Assembly (NCBI GenBank): GCA_963728785.1
Contig: CAVSKV010000002.1
Span: 124,001-188,000 of the forward strand
Direction: 5' to 3'
Origin: JAGWRI01 sp963728785
Lineage (GTDB): Bacteria > Gemmatimonadota > Gemmatimonadetes > Gemmatimonadales > Gemmatimonadaceae
DNA: 64,000 nt
Of the stretch, positions 37,573-45,706 are shown in pieces; position 1 is the stretch's first letter; each line of letters begins with the position of its first letter. Below the pieces are notes generated by a model. The model saw only the letters and a list, made by a program, of their open reading frames with translations. It was not told the DNA's origin and ran no database searches. A program made the position numbers and the translations under genes.

Positions 37573-38518
37573 AACGGTCGAGCTCCGCTTCGATGAGTGC
37601 AACACGCTCGGCGGGCGTGCGCGGGGGCACGCGCCGCGTCTCCTCATAGCGTGGCTTCGTGCTGTCGCGGTAGAACACGCCGAGGTGCACGCGGTCGGTG
37701 GCCCCGGCCATCCGCCGTGCCGCGTCGAGATCGTGCGGGTCGTGCGCCAACTGGTTCTTGTAGACCTTGCCGAGTTCCGGCACCACCACGCCGTCGTCGT
37801 GCACGAGCATGGAAATGTTTGCCGGATCCTGAACCGCGTTCAGGAAGATGCTGCTCGAGTAGATCGGACACCGCTGCAAGATCCGCACGAAGCTGAGCCC
37901 CCGGTGCTGTCGCGCCGCGCGAAGCGTGGCGTACAGGTGCGCCGGCACCCACTCGGCGGTCTGGGCGACGAACGAAGCGTTCGTTACGCCCAGTGCCACC
38001 GACAGCGGGTTCAGCGCGGGAAGCCAGCTGCCGCGCGGCTGGGTGTTGCTGGGAAAGCCCTGCGGCGTGGTCGGCGACGTTTGCTGCTTCGTCAGCCCAT
38101 AGATGCCATTATCCAACAGCATAACCACCAAGTCGAGGTTGTACCGCAGGGCATGTATCCAATGGCCGGCGCCGATCGACGTGCAATCGCCGTCGCCCAT
38201 CACTACGAATACTGTCAGGTCGGGCCGCTGCAGCCGGATCCCCGTGGCAATGGGAAGCGCGCGGCCGTGAATGCCGTGGAAACCGTACGTCTTGAGATAG
38301 TGCGGGAACCGGCTCGAACAACCGATGCCCGATACGAACACCGTGTTCTCGGGCGACAGCTGCTCGGCCGCCAGCAGGCGCTGCACCGCAGCGAGGATCG
38401 AGTGGTCGCCGCAGCCCGGGCACCAGCGGGCGCGCGCCCCCTCGTAGTCGGCCATCTCGTACTCGTAATCCTCCGCGTGCAGTTCGAGCACCGGAAGGTG
38501 TCCACCGGAAATCGTCAT
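37562..38518 (-). CDS. korB: 2-oxoacid:ferredoxin oxidoreductase, beta subunit (KorB-like)
   Basis: A 318-residue TPP-binding subunit. RWCPGCGDHSILAAV near residue 32 supplies two cluster Cys, SGIGCSSRFPHYLKTYGFHGIHGRALPIATGI marks the family, and VMGDGDCTSIGAGHWIHALRYNLDLVVMLLDNGIYGLTKQQ is the GDG-x-N TPP motif with a further Cys. C-terminal TPF-like part follows. It pairs with KorA to convert 2-oxoglutarate or another 2-oxoacid plus CoA to the acyl-CoA with reduction of ferredoxin. Starts with a 4-base overlap on the korA stop. Confidence 0.93.
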   Translation of the reverse strand: MTISGGHLPVLELHAEDYEYEMADYEGARARWCPGCGDHSILAAVQRLLAAEQLSPENTVFVSGIGCSSRFPHYLKTYGFHGIHGRALPIATGIRLQRPDLTVFVVMGDGDCTSIGAGHWIHALRYNLDLVVMLLDNGIYGLTKQQTSPTTPQGFPSNTQPRGSWLPALNPLSVALGVTNASFVAQTAEWVPAHLYATLRAARQHRGLSFVRILQRCPIYSSSIFLNAVQDPANISMLVHDDGVVVPELGKVYKNQLAHDPHDLDAARRMAGATDRVHLGVFYRDSTKPRYEETRRVPPRTPAERVALIEAELDRYAV

Positions 38519-40413
38519 GACTCGCCTCCTCCGCGCGGCACGTGGCCGCGGATGGCATCGACGATCGCACCCGGGCGCAGCGGCTCGCCCGGCACGCGCG
38601 TCCAGCAGTCGACGTCCACCAGCGTCGAGGAGCGGAGCAACAGGCTCAGCTGCCCACGGCGCCGGTTCTCCTCGGTGATGAACGGATCACCGGCGTCGTC
38701 GCTGTAGTTGATCTCCACCGTCATCACCTTGCGGAAACGCCGGAAGATTTCCGTGAGCCCCGGCTCGAGCGGCGACAGGAAGCGCAGATGCAGCGACGAC
38801 ACGGCCAGCCCGTCGGCCCGCGCGCGATCCACCGCTTCCTCGATCGCGCCCTTCGTGCTTCCCCACCCGACGACGAGCAGGTCGCCCTCCGCCTCGCCAT
38901 AGAGCGGCGGTGGCTGCAGCAGCGACTGCAGCACGGCGAGCTTGCGGCTGCGCATCGACGAGGAACGCTGGTGCACGCCGGAGCTGTAGGCGACCTTGCT
39001 TCCCTCGTCGTGCGAAAGGCCGGTGACCGTGTGCATGCCGCCGGCCTGCCCCGGAATCACCCGCCTGGACAGACCCGTATCGGGGTCCCACTGGTACGCC
39101 TTCTGCCCGTCGGGCACCGGGGCGAGATCGATCGGCTCGGCCATCCAGCGCTCGTCGGGTTTGGGCCGCGGGAATGGCGTCACGCCCGTCGCCAGGTTGG
39201 CGTCGGACAGCACCATCACCACCGTGCGGAATGTCTCGGCGATACGCCGGGCCGTGATCATGACGTGGAAGCACTCCTCGATCGTCGCCGGCGCCATGAT
39301 GACGTGCGGCGCATCGCCCGTCTGCGCGAACAAGGCTGCCAGCAGGTCCGACTGCTCGACCTTGGTGGGCAGTCCAGTGCTCGGGCCACCCCGCTGAACG
39401 TCCACGACGACCAGCGGCATCTCGGTCATCACTGCGAGCCCCAGGAACTCCGTCTTGAGCGCCAGCCCGGGGCCCGACGTGATCGTGAACGCCACCTTGC
39501 CGGAATAGGACGCGCCGATGGCCACCCCCGCCGCCGCGATCTCGTCCTCCGCCTGGTGCACGATCCCCCCGAACCGCTCGAACACTTCGCTCAGGTAATG
39601 CGACACCGACGTGGCCGGCGTGATCGGGTACATCGCGCACAGCTCCATCCCGGCGGCGATCGCGCCCAATCCTATCGCCTCGTTGCCGTTCATGACCACC
39701 AGGGCGTCGGTCGTCGGCGCAGGCGTGACCTCGATGCGGAAATCGAGATGATCCTCCGCCCACGCATACCCCAGTTCCACCAGCGCGACGTTCGAGCGGT
39801 ACACCTCCTCGCTCTTCTTGCGGAAGGCGTACGCGATCTGATCGCGGATGCGATCCATGTCCCGGTCGTAGATGTACGACAGCATCCCGAGCGCGAACAT
39901 GTTCTTGCCCTTGCGCGGGTTGTCGACCACAGTCAGGCATTGCTCTTCCATCGGGACAGGAACGATCCGGTAGTCGCGCCCGGACAGTTCGATCATCGCC
40001 CGGTCCCACGCCGCGCGGATCTCGGGATCTTCGTCGGCGGCCCATTTGTTCTCCACCAGCAGCACCGCGTCGCTTGCCAGTGCGTCCAGCCGGTGTCGCG
40101 CGAGCAATACCTGCTCGTTGAAGGCGACGGCCAGCGTCGTCGCGTCGCCCCAGTTGGTGACCCGCTCCGTGCCGAGGCGGATGCGGTAGCCGCTCGCGCC
40201 TTCCGGCACGCGGGCCGGGGGCTGGATCTCGGCCGGAATGATCTCAACCGTCCACACGCCGTTGCCCATCTTTGCTGAGACGGCACCGAAGATCTGTCCG
40301 CACTTCTGAGCGCCTTCACCCGAGTCGGAAATGATCTCGACGGTGTGCTCGGCAACGCGAAGCGACTCGCGCCGGCCGGCGCCGGGTGGCCTCGCTACGG
40401 TTTCGGTAAGCAT
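38515..40413 (-). CDS. korA: 2-oxoacid:ferredoxin oxidoreductase, fused gamma-alpha subunit (KorA-like)
   Basis: A 632-residue fusion. Residues about 20-215 are the gamma (CoA/ferredoxin contact) domain with SGEGAQKCGQIFGAVSA and KNMFALGMLSYIYDRD. From about 235 the alpha domain follows with NGNEAIGLGAIAAGMELCAMYPITPATSVSHYL and AFTITSGPGLALKTEFLGLAVMTEMPLVVVDVQRGGPSTGLPTKVEQSDLL. This fused order is normal for the 2-oxoglutarate type. The ATG at 40413 is the most plausible start. It is the first gene of the operon. The upstream region has no strong promoter by eye. Confidence 0.93.
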   Translation of the reverse strand: MLTETVARPPGAGRRESLRVAEHTVEIISDSGEGAQKCGQIFGAVSAKMGNGVWTVEIIPAEIQPPARVPEGASGYRIRLGTERVTNWGDATTLAVAFNEQVLLARHRLDALASDAVLLVENKWAADEDPEIRAAWDRAMIELSGRDYRIVPVPMEEQCLTVVDNPRKGKNMFALGMLSYIYDRDMDRIRDQIAYAFRKKSEEVYRSNVALVELGYAWAEDHLDFRIEVTPAPTTDALVVMNGNEAIGLGAIAAGMELCAMYPITPATSVSHYLSEVFERFGGIVHQAEDEIAAAGVAIGASYSGKVAFTITSGPGLALKTEFLGLAVMTEMPLVVVDVQRGGPSTGLPTKVEQSDLLAALFAQTGDAPHVIMAPATIEECFHVMITARRIAETFRTVVMVLSDANLATGVTPFPRPKPDERWMAEPIDLAPVPDGQKAYQWDPDTGLSRRVIPGQAGGMHTVTGLSHDEGSKVAYSSGVHQRSSSMRSRKLAVLQSLLQPPPLYGEAEGDLLVVGWGSTKGAIEEAVDRARADGLAVSSLHLRFLSPLEPGLTEIFRRFRKVMTVEINYSDDAGDPFITEENRRRGQLSLLLRSSTLVDVDCWTRVPGEPLRPGAIVDAIRGHVPRGGGES

Positions 40414-40790
40414 CGTACCGCGTGCGCCTCGTGATTCGGGCCCGCACGACCGATGGAACCCCCGACGGAGTCTGAACGACCGCGCAGCCTGTGATCCAGC
40501 TTTTCGGTAATGAGCGAACGCCGCCGACGATTCACTCCGCCCGGCCAGTGCGTATCGCGACCAACCTCGATGCCCGCAATTCAGCGATTGGAGGCTCGGT
40601 TGTCTGTAGGGCAAGGGCCTCATATTGCCCGGGAATCCCCGACGGAGATTGCGGGGAGCGCGACCCGCCACGTCCTAGCGGATGCGAATCAGGGCTTCAG
40701 ACGGCCAAGAAGGCGGGCCATTCACGGGCGCGCAAGGCGCGCCGGCGGCCCGTCATCTGCACTTCCCTCGCCAGCGCCCGTTGCTCCTCG
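40414..40790. other. Intergenic region upstream of korA
   Basis: These 377 bases lie between korA and a small membrane-protein gene. No convincing gene was found: short open frames on both strands are Arg-rich. A small hairpin is present (GGGCAA at 40609-40614 with TTGCCC at 40625-40630, 10-base loop). The korA promoter should be here but could not be picked out. Confidence 0.5.
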
Positions 40791-41021
40791 TCAGGCGCCG
40801 CTGACCACCATGGAATGCGTCGGCCCGTTTGCGCGGTGAGTAGCGGGTTGGCCATTCGCATCCTTCGCGTGGTGCGTGTGCGGCCACCAACGGTCGCGCC
40901 AGAAGCGGAACAGTACGTAGACGCCAACCGCCAGATCGAACACGACGGCCGCCAGCAGGAACAAGATCGGAATCGCCATGCCGACGAGGATAACGATCGT
41001 GGTCGTAGCGAACGCTTCCAT
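40791..41021 (-). CDS. Small single-helix membrane protein
   Basis: A 76-residue protein preceded by GGGAGG eight bases before the ATG. Residues 5-38 form a long hydrophobic region with one or two membrane helices (VILVGMAIPILFLLAAVVFDLAVGV), followed by a basic, His-rich tail (FRFWRDRWWPHTHHAKD). There is no recognised motif. It lies downstream of the cytochrome and alternative complex III genes on the same strand and could belong with respiratory proteins, but the 333-base gap before it argues for separate expression. Confidence 0.6.
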   Translation of the reverse strand: MEAFATTTIVILVGMAIPILFLLAAVVFDLAVGVYVLFRFWRDRWWPHTHHAKDANGQPATHRANGPTHSMVVSGA

Positions 41022-41354
41022 TATGCCACCTCCCGAAACCCTGCTGCGGACTCAGCGCCGCGAAGTCCAGCGGTCGGATATGCTCGTTGCGGGGACCGAG
41101 CCGCCCGTCACTCGCCTACGATCGCAACGCTAGCATTGGGAGTCCGTACTGCCTAGCGTGATTTCCCTGACGGCACGTCGGGGAACTCGGCCGCGCTGCA
41201 GCGAATGCCCTTGCCGGTCGCGTGGGACATTCCCTTGCTATACGTGATCCATCAACTAAATGCACAAGGGCTCCGGCGCGCGAACCTGCAGAGAGGCCGA
41301 GCGCGGCGCGGGCGATGCGGTCTCTCCCGCAGCCCGCGGCGTGCCGACGTGGGG
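41022..41354. other. Intergenic region, no gene seen
   Basis: These 333 bases separate the cytochrome c gene end from the start of the small membrane-protein gene. No open frame with coding character, RNA gene or repeat was recognised. It presumably holds the promoter of the small gene. Confidence 0.45.
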
Positions 41355-41813
41355 CTATGGCTTCGCCCCGCCGTGATTGACCGCCCAGACGTATCCGGCG
41401 ACGTTCTTCGCGGCATCGTCACTGATCCCGTTCGGGCGCGCCACCATGGCGGTGTTTGGCACCCCCTTCGTGATCACACGCAGGATCTCGGCGTACGTGC
41501 CTCCCTTCGCCGCGAGCCAGGGCTTGCCCTTCTTGTCGAGCGCCGGCGCGATTGCCGACCCCTGCATGTTCATGCCGTGGCATGCAAAGCAGCCGCCGCC
41601 CCCGTGGAAGACGGCGCGGCCGGCGTCGATCATCTTCGGCGTGACCTGCGCGGCGTCGGCGTCCGTGTCGGCTGCGGCCGTCGCCGAGAGCGCCGAGCCC
41701 GGCCTCGCATGAGGTGCCTCGGTGAACAACGAAACGGCGTCGTGCGCTGCTCCAACTCCGGCCGCGATCCCCGCAGCCAGCGCAATGTGCCGGAACACTG
41801 TGAATCCGTCCAT
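41355..41813 (-). CDS. Monoheme class I cytochrome c
   Basis: A 152-residue exported protein. An N-terminal hydrophobic stretch (HIALAAGIAAGVGAA) is a signal or anchor, followed by an Ala/Asp-rich spacer. The heme motif CFACH is at residues 75-79, and a Met near residue 123 (NTAMVAR) is the likely axial ligand, in the position typical of small class I cytochromes. Family context after alternative complex III suggests it is a soluble or tethered electron carrier to a terminal oxidase, none of which is in the window. Confidence 0.85.
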   Translation of the reverse strand: MDGFTVFRHIALAAGIAAGVGAAHDAVSLFTEAPHARPGSALSATAAADTDADAAQVTPKMIDAGRAVFHGGGGCFACHGMNMQGSAIAPALDKKGKPWLAAKGGTYAEILRVITKGVPNTAMVARPNGISDDAAKNVAGYVWAVNHGGAKP

Positions 41814-41960
41814 CTATCTAACCCCCGCAAGAAGGCGGTCCAGGAACCAGTTCGTTAGGTCAGGCAACTTCATGATCACTGCGACGCGTCTCTCCCGATT
41901 CCATCGGAGATCTTCCGGCGCACCGTGGGGCGACTCGTCACGCGACTGCGACGGGTGCCG

Positions 41961-42410
41961 CTACGCCGCACCCGCGCCCGAACGCTGTCCGCTATCCCCG
42001 TAGATGTAGCCGACGACGCCGCCGTATACGAGGTGGCCCAACAGTCCGCCGAGCAGGAGCACGACGTCGCCACCCGAGAAGATTCCGCTCCCTGTCAGCG
42101 GCGCGAACACCAACTGCGCAATCACGAACACGATGCATCCGAACAGAAAGCCGCGCACCATGGGAGTGCCCGGCAGCTGCCGGTCGACGAGGCCCGCGTA
42201 TATCAGCGCGAACAGGATCCCGACCAGGAGGTCAACCACCCACCCGGCCGCCGGTCCCATGGTCGTGCGCGCCGAAATCGCCGACATCGTGCTGCTCAGA
42301 ATCTCCCCGATTGCGATCTTGGGAAGGCCGATCGACGGCTCGACCAAGAGGAGAGCCGTCATCGACGCAGTCCCGATGACGCCAGCTGCAGTCGCACGCT
42401 TCGTATCCAT
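41961..42410 (-). CDS. DUF6789-like small integral membrane protein
   Basis: A 149-residue membrane protein with four hydrophobic segments (TAAGVIGTASMTALLLV, AAGWVVDLLVGILFALIYAGL, GFLFGCIVFVIAQLVFAPL and VVLLLGGLLGHLVYGGVVGYIYG). The spacing and Gly-rich last helix recall DUF6789-type proteins often found next to cytochrome or heme-copper oxidase genes. The ATG at 42410 gives a short cytosolic start. No cofactor ligand set is obvious. It lies 43 bases after the ActE-like cytochrome gene and may be co-transcribed. Confidence 0.65.
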   Translation of the reverse strand: MDTKRATAAGVIGTASMTALLLVEPSIGLPKIAIGEILSSTMSAISARTTMGPAAGWVVDLLVGILFALIYAGLVDRQLPGTPMVRGFLFGCIVFVIAQLVFAPLTGSGIFSGGDVVLLLGGLLGHLVYGGVVGYIYGDSGQRSGAGAA

Positions 42411-42453
42411 GTCAATACCCCCGTTTGAAAAGGAACTGCTCGACTCCACCGCT

Positions 42454-43368
42454 TCAGTCCTTCTGGGTTCCCGCGCTGCTCGCTACGGGAACAGGTGTCA
42501 GCTTCACGACTTCGTCATGGAAGGCCTTCCACTGCGCCATGTTCAGGGTAGCCACGGCCGGCTTGAAGCCGTTGTCCGGCGGTCCCGCCATGGCCACGCG
42601 GGCAAACGCCCCCACATCGCTGCGCCAATCGGGAATCTGTGACAGCACTTCGGCGGCACGCATCGAGTCTGCAATCAACCTCCGACGAAGCTCGGCGGGC
42701 ACGCTGACATCAGACGCCGGGGGCATGCCGACCGCTGGTGGAGCCGCGTACTCGGCTTCCATGTGTTCCATGATTGTGGGGACCGCCACCTTGTTGAGTC
42801 CCAGCGGACCCTCCGCAAGGTGGTACCGCGCGTCGATCTGCTTGATCTCCGCGACCTGGTTGTCGCGGTGGTCGAATCTGCCCAGAGACTGTACGTAGTG
42901 GGCCACGGCAAAACGGTCCGGAGGTGAGAGGGCATCGAAAGCCGCCATGCCCGTTCCGTTCACGCCGTCGCTCAACGTCTGGTAGATGTTGGCGATCGTG
43001 TACCCCAGCGTCCAGCCCTGCGCGCTGGAGAAGTCCCGGGGACGCGGCGTGAGCGCCGGTGCCGCGACACCGTCGCCCTTGCCGGTGGCACCGTGGCACA
43101 TCACGCAGTTGACGTCGAACAACTGTTTCCCGTGGGCCAGCACGGCCGGGCTCATGGCCAACATCTGCTGGAGATCGAGGCCGGGCGTCGGCTTGCCCAC
43201 CACCGTCGGGAAGTTAGTAGGATCGGCGTTCGTGTCGGTCACCGCCGGGTAGGGCAGTTCGTGGGCTCCCCCGGCCAACAGCAGCGCCCTCCCGACGAAG
43301 ATCGCGAGCCCGATCACGCCGGCGACGGCCACTACGGCAATGGCGATTCCCTTCGATTGCTGAGGCAT
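42454..43368 (-). CDS. Membrane-anchored monoheme cytochrome c (ActE-like) following actF
   Basis: A 304-residue protein with an N-terminal membrane anchor (residues 8-30) and one heme motif CVMCH at residues 88-92, followed by the class I pattern with Met in GTGMAAFDALSP. About 120 residues after the heme domain form a charged helical tail not needed for a simple cytochrome. It starts 11 bases after the actF stop. The ActD-ActE fusion upstream already supplies one such cytochrome domain, so this is either a second ActE or an electron carrier joined to the complex. Confidence 0.85.
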   Translation of the reverse strand: MPQQSKGIAIAVVAVAGVIGLAIFVGRALLLAGGAHELPYPAVTDTNADPTNFPTVVGKPTPGLDLQQMLAMSPAVLAHGKQLFDVNCVMCHGATGKGDGVAAPALTPRPRDFSSAQGWTLGYTIANIYQTLSDGVNGTGMAAFDALSPPDRFAVAHYVQSLGRFDHRDNQVAEIKQIDARYHLAEGPLGLNKVAVPTIMEHMEAEYAAPPAVGMPPASDVSVPAELRRRLIADSMRAAEVLSQIPDWRSDVGAFARVAMAGPPDNGFKPAVATLNMAQWKAFHDEVVKLTPVPVASSAGTQKD

Positions 43369-43379
43369 TCGCTAGTCCT

Positions 43380-44579
43380 TCACCGGAGATGAAAGTGGAG
43401 CCCATCGGCCAGGAACGGATCGCCCACCGGCGTATCCTCGCCCGTGCCCATGGCCCGGATCACTACCAGAAGTCCCGCCGACAGGAAGAAGATGGCGAAC
43501 GCCACTTCGGGCCACCCCAGATGGATGCCAGCGCCCTGGATGGGGGACACCAGCCAGAATACGTCGACGAATTCCATGAAGATCACCCACATCGACACCC
43601 ACCACAGCCGCTTCCAGCTCCTCTTGTCGTTTCGTGTGATCAGGGCGAGGAATGGCACGAAGAAGTGTCCGACGCCCAGAAGAATGAACACGCCTTCCAT
43701 CGACCCCGACGTGCGCTGCTGGAACCAGAACACCTCCACGGGAAGATCGGCATACCACTGGAGGAGGTATTGCGAGAATGCGATGTACCCCCAGAAGATC
43801 GTGAACCCGAACAGCAGCCCGCCGAGGTTGTAGAGGTGGTCCTCGGTGACCCCGGGAAGCCGGCCCCGGCGATACAGGTAGATCACCAGCAGCGACGTCG
43901 CCGCGAGTCCGGACGTGACGGCCCCGGCAAAGAGATAGGCTCCAAAGATGTCGCTGTACCAGCCCGCCTCGAGGCTCGAGACCCAGTCGAAGGCGAACGT
44001 CGTGAGCGTCAGGGCGAGGATGATCATGAAGATCGGCGAATACCGCCGCAGTCTGACGGTCGCCCCGGGGTCCCTCGTCACGTCCTGGCGCACGGATCCC
44101 ATGACCAGAATCCTGTATGACAATACCCATAATGCCACGCAGATCACGAGCCGCGTAATGAAGAACGGATAGTTGAGCCATGACGTCTTCATGGCAATTG
44201 CCGGATCGGACGCGGCACCCGGCTGGGTCCACGAGAACAGGACGGGCATGGAGAACAGCGCGACCAGCGCCACGGGCCCCAACCAGGGAATGAGCGCCGC
44301 CACCCGTTCGGGCGACCGCCGGAGCGGCACGCTCCACGTGGCGCCGGTGATGTGCTGGAGAGCCACGATGAACAGTGCGCCGAGTGCGACGCACACCATG
44401 AAGACGAACCAGAGCAGCCAGTTCGACCAGAAGCGCTCGGCCCCGTCCAGAACGTAGGTGCTCACGACGCCGGCGCCGCCGACGCCCATCAGCGCCCACA
44501 GGGCGCCGGGACCCCGGACCATGATCGACCCTGATCCGGTGAAGCGAGTGTCGGAGACGGTCTCGGGGCCTGTGCTCAT
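43380..44579 (-). CDS. actF: Alternative complex III subunit ActF (NrfD/PsrC-like membrane subunit)
   Basis: A 399-residue polytopic protein with about ten helices. It lies after the ActD-E fusion and shows NrfD-family features, including SWLNYPFFITRLVICVALWVLSYRI-type segments, SLEAGWYSDIFGAYLFAGAV and a C-terminal WVSMWVIFMEFVDVFWLVSP. ActF is one of two NrfD-like quinone-related membrane subunits of alternative complex III. The ATG at 44579 overlaps the fusion gene stop as ATGA, and the upstream open frame only crosses that gene. Length is usual for ActF. Confidence 0.88.
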   Translation of the reverse strand: MSTGPETVSDTRFTGSGSIMVRGPGALWALMGVGGAGVVSTYVLDGAERFWSNWLLWFVFMVCVALGALFIVALQHITGATWSVPLRRSPERVAALIPWLGPVALVALFSMPVLFSWTQPGAASDPAIAMKTSWLNYPFFITRLVICVALWVLSYRILVMGSVRQDVTRDPGATVRLRRYSPIFMIILALTLTTFAFDWVSSLEAGWYSDIFGAYLFAGAVTSGLAATSLLVIYLYRRGRLPGVTEDHLYNLGGLLFGFTIFWGYIAFSQYLLQWYADLPVEVFWFQQRTSGSMEGVFILLGVGHFFVPFLALITRNDKRSWKRLWWVSMWVIFMEFVDVFWLVSPIQGAGIHLGWPEVAFAIFFLSAGLLVVIRAMGTGEDTPVGDPFLADGLHFHLR

Positions 44580-45706
44580 CGTATGTCCCTCGCGGGTGCA
44601 TCCTGCGAGCGTTGGAGCGCCCGGATGTAGCGGGCAACGGCCCACCGGTCGTCCTGCGAAATGTCGGCCGCGTAACCGGGCATCGTCCGGATTCCCTGCG
44701 ACATCACCCAGTACAGGTAGCCGTCGGGGGCAGCGCGTATTGGCGCTGACTGCAGATCCACCGGCATCGCCTGGTACGTGCTGTCGAGCCACGGCTTGCC
44801 CGTTCCGAGCCGGTCATGGCATACGGCGCAATGCAGGTCGAACGCCCGGCGTCCCCGCTCCAGGACCTGTGCCGTGATCGGCAGCGGATTGATCAGCTCC
44901 TTCCCCGCGTCGTCCGGGTTCGTCGAGAGAATGGGTATGTAGCCGCGCGCCACCGTCCCTTCCGGCGGCAGCTGCATGCCGCGCCCGTTCGCGAAGAACT
45001 TGTCGGCGGCTTGCGCGTCGAGCCGCGGCTGTACCTGCATGTTGACCATCGGCTTGACCGTGGGATAGACCCTGATGACCCAGGCCGCACCGTATCCGGC
45101 CACGACACAGGCCGCCGCGATCGTGACGGCGGTTCGCACCCACCACCCGAGTCCGGTTCCCTTCTCCGCCGGAACGGTGACGACTTCGATGGACTCGCCG
45201 CCCGCCTCACGCAGCGTGTCGGCCGCGCGGTCCACATCGAGCACGCCGTCCACGGGCATGAGCAGCAGCGCGAACCGATCGCGCGTGATGTTCGGGAGGG
45301 CCTTGCTCGGCAGCATCGGGTTGCCGAAGTAAGGCAGCTTGTTGAAGGCGAACAGCATCCCGACGGCCGCGGTGAACGTCGAGAACAGGATGGTGGCTTC
45401 CACCATCACCAACACCCACCCCTGCCATCCATTGAAGGGTTTTCCGCCGGTACGGAGCGGATAGCCTATGGTGCTCGTCCACCACTCAAACGTGAACGCG
45501 GAGATGCATCCGAGCGTGCCGATGAGGAACACGAGCACGCCGAGCTTCGACTTCGGGAGACCCAGGGCTTCGCCGACCCCGTGCACCGGGTACGGTGTAT
45601 ACGCCTCCAACCTCGCGAACCCCTTCGCCTTGATCTTGGGGATCGCCGCGAGCATCTCGTCGGCGCTGCCGAACAGCCCGAGCACGCCGAAAACGGAATC
45701 AGACAT
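44576..45706 (-). CDS. Alternative complex III ActD-ActE fusion (DUF3341 plus cytochrome c)
   Basis: A 376-residue protein. Residues 1-170 match ActD: VFGVLGLFGSADEMLAAIPKIKAKGFARLEAYTPYPV, two membrane helices near 55-75 and 95-125, and FALLLMPVDGVLD near 145. A third helix (about 190-210) then leads to a periplasmic monoheme cytochrome with HCAVCHDRLGTG near residue 292 and the axial Met region GIRTMPGYAADI, as in ActE. ActD and ActE are usually separate genes. The joined form would hold the cytochrome next to the membrane part. It overlaps actC by 8 bases and actF by 4. Confidence 0.85.
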   Translation of the reverse strand: MSDSVFGVLGLFGSADEMLAAIPKIKAKGFARLEAYTPYPVHGVGEALGLPKSKLGVLVFLIGTLGCISAFTFEWWTSTIGYPLRTGGKPFNGWQGWVLVMVEATILFSTFTAAVGMLFAFNKLPYFGNPMLPSKALPNITRDRFALLLMPVDGVLDVDRAADTLREAGGESIEVVTVPAEKGTGLGWWVRTAVTIAAACVVAGYGAAWVIRVYPTVKPMVNMQVQPRLDAQAADKFFANGRGMQLPPEGTVARGYIPILSTNPDDAGKELINPLPITAQVLERGRRAFDLHCAVCHDRLGTGKPWLDSTYQAMPVDLQSAPIRAAPDGYLYWVMSQGIRTMPGYAADISQDDRWAVARYIRALQRSQDAPARDIR

